A stretch of DNA of 64,000 bases, from NCBI RefSeq assembly GCF_008806325.1, contig NZ_WACR01000005.1:62001-126000 (forward strand), read 5' to 3'. The translations under genes and the position numbers were made by a program. The DNA is from Salibacter halophilus (GTDB taxonomy: Bacteria; Bacteroidota; Bacteroidia; Flavobacteriales_G; Salibacteraceae). Positions 17,377-26,963 of this stretch are shown in pieces. Under the pieces are notes generated by a model. It searched no databases and was not told the origin of the DNA. It saw only the letters and a list, made by a program, of their open reading frames with translations. Position 1 is the first letter of the stretch. Each line of letters starts with the position of its first letter.

Positions 17377-19560
17377 ATGAATATAAAGGCTATAACGACT
17401 GCTGTTCTTGCAACAGTATTATCTACGATCGCATTTTCACAGGACAAAGCAATCAAAAACAGTGACATCTGGCTAAAAGGAATGTTCAGGCAAGATTACG
17501 TGTGGGGTTTAAAGTCTATGAATGACGGAATTCACTACACTACGCTTGACAGAAGCAAAGATGGATTGCACATCGTAAAATACGCTTACAAGAATGGTGA
17601 GGTAGTTGATACCCTCTTCTCCACCTCTGATCTTGAAAAAGAGGATTTTCTTTTCAGTGGATACAGCTTTTCAAACGATGAAGCTCAATTATTACTCAAA
17701 ACTGAAGTTGAACAAATTTACCGCCACTCTACTAAAGAATACAACTATATATATGACCTTGAATCCGGTGACCTCACAAAGCTACCCAGTGATGCAAAGC
17801 AGAAGTTTGCTACATTCTCACCACAAGGAGATAAAATAGCATATGTAGCTGAAAATGATCTATACATTTACGATATTGAGTCAGGTGAAACAACTCAGGC
17901 TACTGAGGACGGTGAAAAGAACAAAATAATCAACGGTGGAACTGATTGGGTTTACGAAGAGGAATTCGCATTCGACAAAGCATTCTTTTGGTCGCCCGAT
18001 GGTAAGCACATTGCCTATTACCGTTTCGATGAAGAACATGTGAGAGAATTCTCAATGGCAATGTATCAGGGTAACCTCTATCCTGAGGATTACAAATTCA
18101 AATATCCAAAAGCCGGTGAACGAAACAGTAATGTTCAAATCAAGCTCTACAATCTCAAAAATGGTGATTCAAAGAAAATCGCTGAGACCAATAAACCATA
18201 TACGGAGTACTTCCCACGTGTCAAGTGGACAAAAGATCCCAATCTGGTTGCTATTCAGAGCCTCAACCGACACCAAAATCAACTCAAAATCAAAACTATA
18301 AGTACAAAAGACGGTAAAGAGAAGATGATATATGAAGAGGAAAGCGACACTTACATTTCAATAACTGACGACTGGACATTCCTCAAAGACGGAAAGTCTT
18401 TTATCATGAGTTCTGAAAAGAGCGGTTTCAATCATTTGTATGAAGTGAGCTTGAAAGACGGTGAGGCAAAAGCTATTACACAAGGAAACTGGGTAGTGAC
18501 AGATTTTTATGGAATCGATGAAGAAAGCGGTTACCTCTACTACCGCTCTGCTGAGCAAAGTCCGATGAAGCGCGATGTATACCGCATCAAACTCAATGGT
18601 AAACGCAAACAAAAAATAAGCAGTCAGGATGGTTGGAATGCTCCTTCGTTTAGCGAGGGAATGAAATATTTCATCAATACTTACAGCACTGCCAACTCTC
18701 CAAACTACATTACGCTCAACAACGCAAATGGCGATGAAATCAGGGTTCTGAAAGACAGTGAGAACCTCAAAAACAGACTGAAAGAGTACGCTTTATCCAA
18801 CAAAGAGTTTTTCAGTTTTAAAACAGAAAAAGGGCACGAACTCAATGCCTCTATCATCAAACCGATAGATTTTGATTCAACGAAAGAATACCCGGTTCTG
18901 ATCAATATTTACGGAGGTCCGGGATCACAAACTGTTACTGACGAATGGGGTGGCGGAAATTACATGTGGCACCAAATGCTCGCTCAAAAAGGCTACATCG
19001 TAATCTCTGTAGATAACCGCGGAACAGGTGCACGTGGAGTTGATTTCAAAAAATCGACATACAAGCAACTCGGTAAACTCGAGCTTGAAGATTACATCGA
19101 AACCGTAAAGTACCTCGAAAAACAAGATTTTGTTGACGATGAACGCATCGGGATTTGGGGTTGGAGCTTTGGCGGTTACATGAGCTCACTCGCCATCACA
19201 AAAGGAAGCAAGTATTTTGACGCTGCAATTGCCGTTGCTCCGGTAACAACATGGAGATATTACGACAGCATTTACACTGAGCGATACATGCAAACACCCG
19301 AGGAAAACGAAGATGGATACGATAACAACTCCCCCATCAACTTTACAGGTGAGCTCGAAGGAAACTATTTACTCGTTCACGGAACAGCCGATGACAATGT
19401 TCATTTTCAAAACTCTGCAGAGATGATCAACGCACTGGTCAGATCCAATAAACAGTTCGATCTCTACGTCTACCCCGATCGCAATCACGGCATTTACGGT
19501 GGAAATACACGCAACCACCTGTACGACAAGTTTACGAACTGGTTAGAAGAAAATCTTTAA
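17377..19560 (+). CDS. Dipeptidyl peptidase IV-type S9 peptidase
   Basis: A 727-residue exported serine peptidase that removes N-terminal dipeptides, typically after Pro or Ala. Start at ATG 17377 gives a clean signal peptide (ITTAVLATVLSTIAFS); the TTG at 17356 was rejected. An eight-bladed propeller domain (about 40-490), including the EEFAFDKAFFWSPDGKHIAYY region with the Glu pair that binds the substrate N terminus, precedes the alpha/beta hydrolase. Catalytic residues are Ser in GWSFGG (about 596), Asp in GTADDNVH (about 672) and His in RNHGIYGG (about 705). Two peptide transporters follow, so released dipeptides are probably taken up directly. Confidence 0.93.
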   Translation: MNIKAITTAVLATVLSTIAFSQDKAIKNSDIWLKGMFRQDYVWGLKSMNDGIHYTTLDRSKDGLHIVKYAYKNGEVVDTLFSTSDLEKEDFLFSGYSFSNDEAQLLLKTEVEQIYRHSTKEYNYIYDLESGDLTKLPSDAKQKFATFSPQGDKIAYVAENDLYIYDIESGETTQATEDGEKNKIINGGTDWVYEEEFAFDKAFFWSPDGKHIAYYRFDEEHVREFSMAMYQGNLYPEDYKFKYPKAGERNSNVQIKLYNLKNGDSKKIAETNKPYTEYFPRVKWTKDPNLVAIQSLNRHQNQLKIKTISTKDGKEKMIYEEESDTYISITDDWTFLKDGKSFIMSSEKSGFNHLYEVSLKDGEAKAITQGNWVVTDFYGIDEESGYLYYRSAEQSPMKRDVYRIKLNGKRKQKISSQDGWNAPSFSEGMKYFINTYSTANSPNYITLNNANGDEIRVLKDSENLKNRLKEYALSNKEFFSFKTEKGHELNASIIKPIDFDSTKEYPVLINIYGGPGSQTVTDEWGGGNYMWHQMLAQKGYIVISVDNRGTGARGVDFKKSTYKQLGKLELEDYIETVKYLEKQDFVDDERIGIWGWSFGGYMSSLAITKGSKYFDAAIAVAPVTTWRYYDSIYTERYMQTPEENEDGYDNNSPINFTGELEGNYLLVHGTADDNVHFQNSAEMINALVRSNKQFDLYVYPDRNHGIYGGNTRNHLYDKFTNWLEENL

Positions 19561-19623
19561 GAATACCTATATTCGGCCCGTCATTTTTGAAACAATTCAC
19601 AAACCAAGGTAATAACAATTCTA

Positions 19624-21540
19624 ATGAACGAAGGAGCACACAAGATAGAACGCAAAGAGCTTTTTGGCCATCCAATGGGACTTTACATTCTCTTTTTCAC
19701 AGAGTTGTGGGAAAGATTCTCCTACTACGGGATGCGTGCCATTTTGGTACTTTACATTTATACTTCTGCAACTGATCAAAACCCAGGTTTAGGTTGGGAA
19801 AAAGCAGATGCACTTGCTCTTTACGGTTGGTACACCATGTTGGTTTATGTAATGTCCATTCCGGGTGGTATTATCGCTGATAAGTGGATCGGACAAAAGA
19901 AAACAGTGCTCTACGGTGGACTCCTACTCTGTGCCGGTCACGGAATTTTGGCTGTTGAACAAATGTGGGCGTTCTATACGGGCCTCATCCTCATTATACT
20001 TGGTGTTGGCGGATTAAAACCAAATATCTCTACCATGGTTGGCGGACTCTACGGCCAGGGTGACGAGCGAAGAGACAAAGGTTTTACTATTTTCTACATC
20101 GGGATTAACATAGGAGCGCTCGCTTCATCACTTCTCGTTGGTTACATCGGTGAAACAATTGGCTGGCACTACGGCTTTGGATTAGCCGGAATCGGTATGG
20201 CACTGGGACAAATTGTATTCATGGCAGGGCAAAAATACCTCGAAGGAATTGGTGAAAAACCGGAATCTGTTATCAAAACCAATGAAGCCGGAGAAGAAGA
20301 AAAGCCGAGCAATATGCTCAAGCAAATCTTTGAACATCCACTATCTCGTTACGTAACTCTCGCTATTATCGGTTTGGGTGTTTACCTGATTGCTGTTGAA
20401 GGTGTTATAGGATACGGAATCCTGACTATCGCATTGAGTTTTGGTATTGGTGTTATCATGGTTATTTACCAGGATATCAATCAGATTGAACGTGACCGAA
20501 TGACGGTTATACTCATCTCCTTCCTCATCGTAATTGTCTTTTGGGGAGCATTTGAGCAGGCCGGTGGTCTCATGAACATTTACACAAAAGAAAAGATCAA
20601 CCGTGTAGTTCTCGGATATGAAATTCCGGCATCGGCATTTCAGGCTGTGAACGCTGCGTTTATTATCCTATTCGGAACCGCGGTAGCAAACTTTTGGGTT
20701 TGGTGGAAACACAAAGGCAAAGAGTCCTCATCTATTCTCAAAATGTCGATGGGTACGATCATCATGGGGATCGGCTTTATTTTCATGGCAATTGCTTCAC
20801 AACAAGCCGGAACTGAAGTTGGCGCTAAGGGAATGTTGATTTTCCTTATCCTCGCCTACCTTTTCCACACACTTGGTGAACTTTCTGCCTCTCCAGTAGC
20901 ACTATCGTTTATCACGAAATTGGCTCCCGCAAAATACGTGTCCATTATGATGGGCTTCTACTTCGCTGCAACCGGGCTAGGAAACAAGCTGGCCGGAGCT
21001 ATTGGAGAATCTGCTCAGGCTGAACCGATCAAAGTTGAGGTGAAAGCTGAAAAAGATCAACTCACTCAGTTTGTGGCTGACACAATGATCGAGAAAGGTC
21101 ATAACTTCGAACTTCACGGGGATCTGACCATTGTTAATCAAAACCAAATTCAGGTCAACAAAGACGGTCAGAACCTGAGCGAATTTATCGTTCTCGATGA
21201 GGAAAACATCGAAACAATTAGGACTCGCGTCAATGAATCTGATGAAAAGGATCTGACTGCCATTATCAAATTCGAGCAGGACGAAGACAAGAAAGAAGAA
21301 GTTGACGAACCGATTAAAGCTTACAAGGCTGAAGTCCAAATATTCGAACTCGAGAACAAGAGAGAATTCAAAACCTTCCTGATGATATTTGTCTTCACAG
21401 CAGGATTTGGCATTCTATTGATTATGTTCCTCAAGAAACTCAAGAAACTCACTCACGGAGCTGAAGAGACTCGTAAAGGCTCAGCTCACGAAGAGCAGGA
21501 AGGCTTTGAGGTTGCTGATAAGGAAGATGACGACAAATAA
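19624..21540 (+). CDS. POT family peptide transporter with a long insertion
   Basis: A 638-residue proton-coupled oligopeptide transporter. The family motif ExxER appears in FFTELWERFSYYGMRAIL, with further conserved blocks TIFYIGINIGALASSLL and the FHTLGELSASPVALSFITKL segment. Between the last two membrane helices lies a hydrophilic stretch of about 130 residues (about 463-590), rich in Glu, Lys and Asp, where the sister gene has only about 25 residues. By POT topology this loop would face the periplasm. Follows the DPP-IV gene by 63 bases and precedes a second POT gene by 12. Confidence 0.9.
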   Translation: MNEGAHKIERKELFGHPMGLYILFFTELWERFSYYGMRAILVLYIYTSATDQNPGLGWEKADALALYGWYTMLVYVMSIPGGIIADKWIGQKKTVLYGGLLLCAGHGILAVEQMWAFYTGLILIILGVGGLKPNISTMVGGLYGQGDERRDKGFTIFYIGINIGALASSLLVGYIGETIGWHYGFGLAGIGMALGQIVFMAGQKYLEGIGEKPESVIKTNEAGEEEKPSNMLKQIFEHPLSRYVTLAIIGLGVYLIAVEGVIGYGILTIALSFGIGVIMVIYQDINQIERDRMTVILISFLIVIVFWGAFEQAGGLMNIYTKEKINRVVLGYEIPASAFQAVNAAFIILFGTAVANFWVWWKHKGKESSSILKMSMGTIIMGIGFIFMAIASQQAGTEVGAKGMLIFLILAYLFHTLGELSASPVALSFITKLAPAKYVSIMMGFYFAATGLGNKLAGAIGESAQAEPIKVEVKAEKDQLTQFVADTMIEKGHNFELHGDLTIVNQNQIQVNKDGQNLSEFIVLDEENIETIRTRVNESDEKDLTAIIKFEQDEDKKEEVDEPIKAYKAEVQIFELENKREFKTFLMIFVFTAGFGILLIMFLKKLKKLTHGAEETRKGSAHEEQEGFEVADKEDDDK

Positions 21541-21552
21541 AAATCAGATCGT

Positions 21553-23178
21553 ATGGATTTGACTTATTGGATCATGATATTTGGCTGGGTATTCGTTTTA
21601 ATATGGATACCCGCCATTATTTATTCCAATAAGAACACACATCCAAAAGCACTGTTCATCCTCTTTTTTGCCGAGATGTGGGAACGTTTTTCCTACTACG
21701 GCATGCGCGCCCTGCTCACGCTCTACATGGTGCAGGTGTTGTTCGCTGAATTGTCACAGTCTGCAGCTGATACAAAAGCGCTGGGAATTTACGGCTCTTA
21801 CACCGCTATGGTGTACCTGTTTCCCGTAATTGGAGGTATTGTTGCCGATAAGATCTACGGCTTTCGAAAAGCGATTATTCTGGGCGGAATACTCATGATC
21901 TTTGGTCACTTTTCGCTCGCTCTTGAAGGCATGTTCTTCGAGGGAAACATGATGCTCTTCTTTCTTTCGCTCGCTTTGATCATCGTGGGTAACGGACTCT
22001 TCAAACCCAATGTATCTTCCTTTTTAGGGAAATTCTACACAGCAAATGATTCGCGCAAAGATGGGGGGTTTACGATCTTTTACATGGGAGTAAACATCGG
22101 GGCGTTTTTATCGATTTTAACCTGTGGATATGTCGGTCAAACGATAAGCTGGCATTACGGATTCGGACTTGCGGGAATAGGCATGTTCCTGGGTTTACTC
22201 GTTTTTGTGATTTTTGGTCAGAACGCCTTTGGCAATAAGGGAATCCTCCCGAGCACGATAAGCAACGCAGATGATGAGGACGAGGGCTCTGAAAGTGAAA
22301 CTTCTCCTACTCCAACAACACTTCCTCAAAAAATCAAGACACAGCAAATGCTCACTACAATTGCGACAATAGCTGTTGTGCCAATTTGTGCGTTTATGCT
22401 GGGCTACAGCGAAGCCATGACTTATATTTTGATCTTTTTGAGTCTGGGGATTTTAGGTGTTCTCATTGTGCAGTCATTTGCAATGGAGAGCAAAGTTGCC
22501 GGGCAAAGACTTTTGGTTGTCGTGGTACTTTTCGTTTTTCACGCAATGTTTTGGGCACTTTTTGAGCAGGCTGGCGGATCGATCACATTGTTCACTGAGC
22601 GGAATGTTGACCGAGTGGTTTTTGGATCTGAAATACCTGCTTCGATTTTCCAATTTTTCAACTCTCTTTTCATTATTCTACTCGCTCCGGTTTTTAGCTG
22701 GATGTGGGGAAAAATGAGTAAAAAAGGAGCCGAACCATCAACACCAATGAAATTTGTTTTGGGATTGAGTCAGCTCGCTTTGGGATTCGCAGTACTTGTC
22801 CTGGGAGCCAAATTCTTTGCCGATGATGGCCTCATGCCAGTTTTATTTTTGGTAATCATGTACCTTTTCCACACAACCGGAGAATTGAGTATTTCGCCCG
22901 TTGGCTTGTCGATGATCACTAAATTGTCTCCGGCTAAAGCAGTAGGGTTTGTAATGGGCGCCTGGTTCCTTTCGATGGCGCTGGCCAATAAAATGGCCGG
23001 ACTCATTGGAGAGCTGACAGCAAGTGAAGATACTGATAAGGAAATGAGCATAATGGAAAGCCTGGCTGTTTACACAGACACTTATTTGATTTGGGGTGTT
23101 TTTGTAGTGGCAGCCTCTGCTATTTTACTCGTCTTGTTAGTGCCTCAGCTTAGAAAATGGATGAACGGAATCCACTAA
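21553..23178 (+). CDS. POT family peptide transporter
   Basis: A 541-residue proton-coupled di/tripeptide importer with ExxER in FFAEMWERFSYYGMRALL, the second block TIFYMGVNIGAFLSILTCGY and the C-terminal FHTTGELSISPVGLSMITKL. About fourteen hydrophobic helices. It is a clear paralog of the gene before it but lacks the long periplasmic loop, so the two may differ in regulation or substrate. Third gene of the peptidase/transport cluster. A hairpin with an 8-bp stem lies just after its stop. Confidence 0.92.
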   Translation: MDLTYWIMIFGWVFVLIWIPAIIYSNKNTHPKALFILFFAEMWERFSYYGMRALLTLYMVQVLFAELSQSAADTKALGIYGSYTAMVYLFPVIGGIVADKIYGFRKAIILGGILMIFGHFSLALEGMFFEGNMMLFFLSLALIIVGNGLFKPNVSSFLGKFYTANDSRKDGGFTIFYMGVNIGAFLSILTCGYVGQTISWHYGFGLAGIGMFLGLLVFVIFGQNAFGNKGILPSTISNADDEDEGSESETSPTPTTLPQKIKTQQMLTTIATIAVVPICAFMLGYSEAMTYILIFLSLGILGVLIVQSFAMESKVAGQRLLVVVVLFVFHAMFWALFEQAGGSITLFTERNVDRVVFGSEIPASIFQFFNSLFIILLAPVFSWMWGKMSKKGAEPSTPMKFVLGLSQLALGFAVLVLGAKFFADDGLMPVLFLVIMYLFHTTGELSISPVGLSMITKLSPAKAVGFVMGAWFLSMALANKMAGLIGELTASEDTDKEMSIMESLAVYTDTYLIWGVFVVAASAILLVLLVPQLRKWMNGIH

Positions 23179-23183
23179 AAGCG

Positions 23184-23216
23184 CTGTTAATTTGGAGTTA
23201 ATCGAAGTATTAACAG
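23184..23216. terminator. Weak intergenic hairpin
   Basis: Perfect 8-bp inverted repeat CTGTTAAT / ATTAACAG with a 17-base loop, 5 bases after the second POT gene. There is no clear T run, so a terminator role is only possible. Confidence 0.35.
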
Positions 23217-23340
23217 GCAATCATCCTTTATTTCTCCGTTGTTAATCATAAATTTGAGGTTATGAAACGAGTCATTTTCATTTCAAGGAATGATCAAACA
23301 TGACGAGTTCCACATGACCCTGAAAACAAAACATGAACAC

Positions 23341-23874
23341 ATGAAAGCAAAAATATTTTCACTTCTATTCGTTTTAGCGAGCTCTGTTTCAATGGCACAG
23401 GTAAATTGGATGTCATTTGAAGAAGTCAAAAAAGCCATGAAAGAAGAGCCCCGTAAAGTTATTGTAGATGTTTACACCAAATGGTGTGGACCATGTAAAA
23501 TGATGGAAGCTCGCACTTTTAGCAACCCGCAAATTGCTTCTTACATCAATAAAAACTTTTATGCTGTCAAGTTCAATGCTGAAGGTCCTGAACCAGTAAA
23601 TATCCTCGGTAAGACATTTGAAAATCCCAATTACGATCCCAACAAACGCGGCAGAAATGGTACTCATCAACTCACCAGAGCAATTGCCAATGTAAACGGC
23701 AGAATTGCATATCCTACTGTTGTGTATATGGATAAGGATTTTAACATAATTACACCCGTTCAGGGTTTTATGCGTCCAAAGCAAATAGAGCCTATTTTGC
23801 ACTTTGTCGTAGATGAAGCATATAAAGACCAAAAATGGGAAGCTTATCAGGAATCATTTGAATCTAAACTGTAA
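23341..23874 (+). CDS. Periplasmic thioredoxin-fold protein
   Basis: A 177-residue exported thioredoxin-like protein. Start placed at ATG 23341, which opens a signal peptide (KAKIFSLLFVLASSVSMAQ); the longer frame would put a polar stretch before it. The active site is TKWCGPCKMM, a classic CGPC, and the C-terminal cis-Pro region is YPTVVYMDKD. Likely a periplasmic reductase or oxidase of protein thiols. Its stop overlaps the start of a paralog (TAATGA). Confidence 0.88.
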   Translation: MKAKIFSLLFVLASSVSMAQVNWMSFEEVKKAMKEEPRKVIVDVYTKWCGPCKMMEARTFSNPQIASYINKNFYAVKFNAEGPEPVNILGKTFENPNYDPNKRGRNGTHQLTRAIANVNGRIAYPTVVYMDKDFNIITPVQGFMRPKQIEPILHFVVDEAYKDQKWEAYQESFESKL

Positions 23875-24449
23875 TGAATAAAGCACTTACTACACTCACA
23901 ACTCTATTGTTTTTTACCGTTTTCGGTTTCGGTCAGAGCCAAATAAACTGGCTAACCTGGGAGGAAGCCTCTAAAAAGATGGAGGAAGAGCCCAAAAAGA
24001 TCTTCATCGACCTCTACACCGATTGGTGCGGATGGTGTAAAAAAATGGATCAAACCACTTTTAAAGATCCTGAGATCATCAAAGCGATGAACGAAAACTT
24101 TTACGCAGTTAAGTTCGATGCCGAACGAAAAGATACTGTCATTTTTGACGGATACACTTTCGTGAACCCAAAGCCGAACGGAAAGCGGAGTACGCATATG
24201 TTTGCCGCTTCATTGCTCAACAACCAACTCTCCTACCCTTCTTTTGTCGTCTTAGACAAGAACTTCAACAGATTACACATCATAAAAGGCTACAAGCGTG
24301 TAGATCCGATGAAAGGCTTGCTCTACTTTTTTGGAACCGATCAACACAGATCTTACCAGAACTACGTAGTGCAACAAATACAACAACGCCAACAACAAGC
24401 TCAACAGCAGGCACAGCAAGAACAAAAAGGTGAAACGGAAGCTGAGTAA
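23874..24449 (+). CDS. Periplasmic thioredoxin-fold protein, Gln-rich tail
   Basis: A 191-residue paralog of the gene before it. It has a signal peptide ending FGFGQS, active site TDWCGWCKKM (CGWC rather than CGPC) and cis-Pro region YPSFVVLDKN. The C-terminal 25 residues are almost pure Gln with Ala (QQIQQRQQQAQQQAQQ). The different CxxC dipeptide suggests a different redox potential from its partner. Translationally coupled to the upstream gene and abutting the DUF1801 gene. Confidence 0.87.
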   Translation: MNKALTTLTTLLFFTVFGFGQSQINWLTWEEASKKMEEEPKKIFIDLYTDWCGWCKKMDQTTFKDPEIIKAMNENFYAVKFDAERKDTVIFDGYTFVNPKPNGKRSTHMFAASLLNNQLSYPSFVVLDKNFNRLHIIKGYKRVDPMKGLLYFFGTDQHRSYQNYVVQQIQQRQQQAQQQAQQEQKGETEAE

Positions 24450-24881
24450 ATGAAAGCTCTTTCTATAACCACTAGCCCAAAAGTTGACACAGTCTTTTCT
24501 AACTATCCCGATTCTGTTCGTGACAAAATGTTATTTCTGAGAAAGCTGATTATAGACACAGCATCAGAAAACGAAGATATTGACGAGATCGAAGAAACAC
24601 TCAAATGGGGCGAACCCAGCTTTGTGACAAAGCATGGTAGCACCTTACGAATGGACTGGAAACAAAAATCACCTGAACAATATGCCCTCTACTTTCAATG
24701 TACGACCAGACTCGTAGAAACATTCAAAATGGTTTTTGGGAAAAATTTCCAATACGATGGCAAACGAGCTATTATCTTTCAACTCGAAGATGAACTTCCT
24801 GTAGAAGAATTAAAACAATGCATCAACGCGACACTCACTTACCATAAAGTGAAGTGTTTGCCTGCTCTGGGAATAAGATAA
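24450..24881 (+). CDS. DUF1801 domain protein
   Basis: A 143-residue cytoplasmic protein of the DUF1801 (YdhG-like) fold, recognised from DEIEETLKWGEPSFVTKHG and the closing ALTYHKVKCLP-type segment. The molecular function of the family is unknown. It starts on the base after the thioredoxin gene stop, so is co-transcribed with the thioredoxins. A second DUF1801 protein is at 57422-57847. Confidence 0.8.
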   Translation: MKALSITTSPKVDTVFSNYPDSVRDKMLFLRKLIIDTASENEDIDEIEETLKWGEPSFVTKHGSTLRMDWKQKSPEQYALYFQCTTRLVETFKMVFGKNFQYDGKRAIIFQLEDELPVEELKQCINATLTYHKVKCLPALGIR

Positions 24882-24905
24882 GAAGTGTTATATATTGTGT
24901 AGATC

Positions 24906-25421
24906 ATGAAGGATATTCATCTAATTCTACCTATTAAAAGGACTCCTCTCAGAACCTTATTCATTTTACTGGTTATGATCCTGCAATGTATATATCCTTA
25001 TTATTTCATAACAGATGTTTATTCAAGAGCTTCAAATCATCCAATAATAATTCAAGTATTGTCCTTTATTTTTGCTTTAGCTTTTTTCTTAATGGCTATA
25101 TACGTTTTCATACTTCTTCTCTATTATTTTTTTGGGAAAGAAGAAATATACTTTTCTAAAGAGCAATCATTTATCAAAAGGACACTCTTTAATCTTGGTG
25201 TAACAAAACAGTTAGGAAACCTTGAATTGATCACTCTTGACCTAAATGACTGGAGATCGGATACCTCACATTCATTAGTGCAGTATACAGTTATGTTAGG
25301 TAAATTTAAGGTTGGTACTAAAACGAATAAGTATTATATTGGCGGTGTATTGAGTGAATATGAGGCTAAGAAATTGATAGAAAAGTTTAATCAAATTAAA
25401 AAATCTGCCTCATATTTTTAA
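24906..25421 (+). CDS. Two-helix membrane protein, PH-like domain possible
   Basis: A 171-residue protein with hydrophobic helices at about 17-37 and 46-74, then a soluble C-terminal domain of about 95 residues beginning FGKEEIYFSKEQSFIKRTLF. Two helices followed by a beta-rich domain is the layout of small bacterial PH-domain membrane proteins, but I cannot confirm this. First of three small membrane proteins in an AT-rich stretch; none is recognised. Confidence 0.55.
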   Translation: MKDIHLILPIKRTPLRTLFILLVMILQCIYPYYFITDVYSRASNHPIIIQVLSFIFALAFFLMAIYVFILLLYYFFGKEEIYFSKEQSFIKRTLFNLGVTKQLGNLELITLDLNDWRSDTSHSLVQYTVMLGKFKVGTKTNKYYIGGVLSEYEAKKLIEKFNQIKKSASYF

Positions 25422-25471
25422 ATATTATTAGCACATTCCTGACTTAACGATTTAACATTTGCATTAAATTT

Positions 25472-25888
25472 ATGGGGAACCTTGAAAAGCATATTCGTTC
25501 AAGCTCAAAAGAGGTTCACTATCGCTTTGATTATAGAAAAGCTAAAGATCAGTTTGACTTATCTTCGATTAGGTTTCACAAAACTAACTACTCAAGTAAT
25601 GGCTTCACGAATACCAGTTTAGCTGACATCCCTTACAAATTCAAACATTCCAGCTTGCCTAAGCTTCACACGTTTGAAGTAAACGGATATAAAAAAAAAC
25701 TGCTATACAAGTTAGCTCAGGAACAGGAAGTAGAAAAAATTAATATTAGTGATATTTCGCAGGGAAACACTTTTTCAGAAAAAGTAATAAATATTCAATC
25801 GGAACAGGAGAATAAGATTTATCTCATAGTTTTATTACTGATTATTCTTGGATTAATATTCCTTGTCACACTTAACTTCCTGATTTAA
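25472..25888 (+). CDS. Small protein with C-terminal membrane anchor
   Basis: A 138-residue protein with a polar, basic N-terminal 110 residues (SSKEVHYRFDYRKAKDQF) and one very hydrophobic C-terminal helix (IYLIVLLLIILGLIFLVTL), the layout of a tail-anchored protein. No signal peptide and no recognised family. It lies 50 bases after the upstream membrane protein and 10 bases before the next. Confidence 0.5.
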   Translation: MGNLEKHIRSSSKEVHYRFDYRKAKDQFDLSSIRFHKTNYSSNGFTNTSLADIPYKFKHSSLPKLHTFEVNGYKKKLLYKLAQEQEVEKINISDISQGNTFSEKVINIQSEQENKIYLIVLLLIILGLIFLVTLNFLI

Positions 25889-25898
25889 TAATGTCAAT

Positions 25899-26279
25899 AT
25901 GAACAAAGTCAGTATTCAAAGAAAAGCAATTACACTTCTTTTAAATGCAGCTACAATAATCACTCTCATCTACCTTCAAAATCAACGATATGCAAATATC
26001 GCAAATTTAAAATTCGATGGGCCTCATGATGATGTTCTAAAGCAAGTTGGATTTATGCAGGCTGGCGGTAATGATATTAATTGGATAATCTGCACTGCTC
26101 TCATCCTGTTAGTCTTCAACATGATAATCTATAGAAAATGGATAAAAGCAAAACATTGGATATTTGAGCCTTTTATTATTTTGATAATTACATTAATAAT
26201 GTCAGTTGCTTATCACTCTAATCGAATGTCAGAAATCAGTAAAGACTTAAAGGAAAATCATAATTCGGTCAATTATTGA
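25899..26279 (+). CDS. Small three-helix membrane protein
   Basis: A 126-residue protein with hydrophobic segments at about 9-25, 55-76 and 85-107 (WIICTALILLVFNMIIY, FEPFIILIITLIMSVAY). No motif recognised. The gene ends 4 bases before the end of the convergent MORN-repeat gene. Confidence 0.5.
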   Translation: MNKVSIQRKAITLLLNAATIITLIYLQNQRYANIANLKFDGPHDDVLKQVGFMQAGGNDINWIICTALILLVFNMIIYRKWIKAKHWIFEPFIILIITLIMSVAYHSNRMSEISKDLKENHNSVNY

Positions 26280-26283
26280 ATAA

Positions 26284-26916
26284 TTAGTCTAAACTCTTAT
26301 TCAGGCCTGCTTTATCAATCAACAAAAACTCAAATTCCTGTCCGTCTTTGAATTTCCCGCGTTTAAAGACTCCAATTTGTGTGGTTGAATCAGCTAAATT
26401 CTGTCTGATGCCGTATCCATGTAATTCTTTGTCACGAAATGATCCGGCTTCGTAGAGCTGATTCTGTAAGAAGTGAACGCCACTTACAAATTCGTCTTCT
26501 ACAAACTTCCCGCGGTAATACTCAGATTGTTTGGCATTTGTTCTTACGCCCTCCCCGTGAAAGTTTCCGGCTTTCATTTCGCCTTTGTAAACGTCTCCGC
26601 TAGCGAGGTGATACTCACCAACTCCATCTGGTTGACTGAAAGCAAAGTCGCCTCGATACCAACTGCTATCGGCAAAAGTGATTTTCCCCTTTCCGTGGGC
26701 CATGTCATTTTTGAAATCGCCCTCGTAAACGAGGTTTTCTTTGATCATTTTTCCGCTCACCTTTTCGCCATCCTTGAATTGTCCTTCAAAAATGTACCCG
26801 CATTCGCATTTCAATTTGCCGTAGCCGTTTTCACAGTTTCCGCTAAGACACTCGTCCTGTGCGGTGACATGGATCTGACCGAAAAACAAGAGCAACAGAA
26901 GAATTTGCCATTTCAT
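26284..26916 (-). CDS. Exported MORN-repeat protein
   Basis: A 210-residue protein with signal peptide KWQILLLLLFFGQIHVTAQ. The mature region is built from MORN-like repeats of about 23 residues (YEGDFKNDMAHGKGKITF, YRGDFAFSQPDGVGEYHL, YKGEMKAGNFHGEGV). A Cys-rich start (CLSGNCENGYGKLKCECGY) precedes them. MORN repeats bind lipids or proteins; the role here is unknown. Start at ATG 26916 rather than the TTG two codons upstream. Confidence 0.75.
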   Translation of the reverse strand: MKWQILLLLLFFGQIHVTAQDECLSGNCENGYGKLKCECGYIFEGQFKDGEKVSGKMIKENLVYEGDFKNDMAHGKGKITFADSSWYRGDFAFSQPDGVGEYHLASGDVYKGEMKAGNFHGEGVRTNAKQSEYYRGKFVEDEFVSGVHFLQNQLYEAGSFRDKELHGYGIRQNLADSTTQIGVFKRGKFKDGQEFEFLLIDKAGLNKSLD

Positions 26917-26963
26917 GGGCAAAAGTTAAGAATAACATCCCAAAATTTGCATTACTTTGAACC

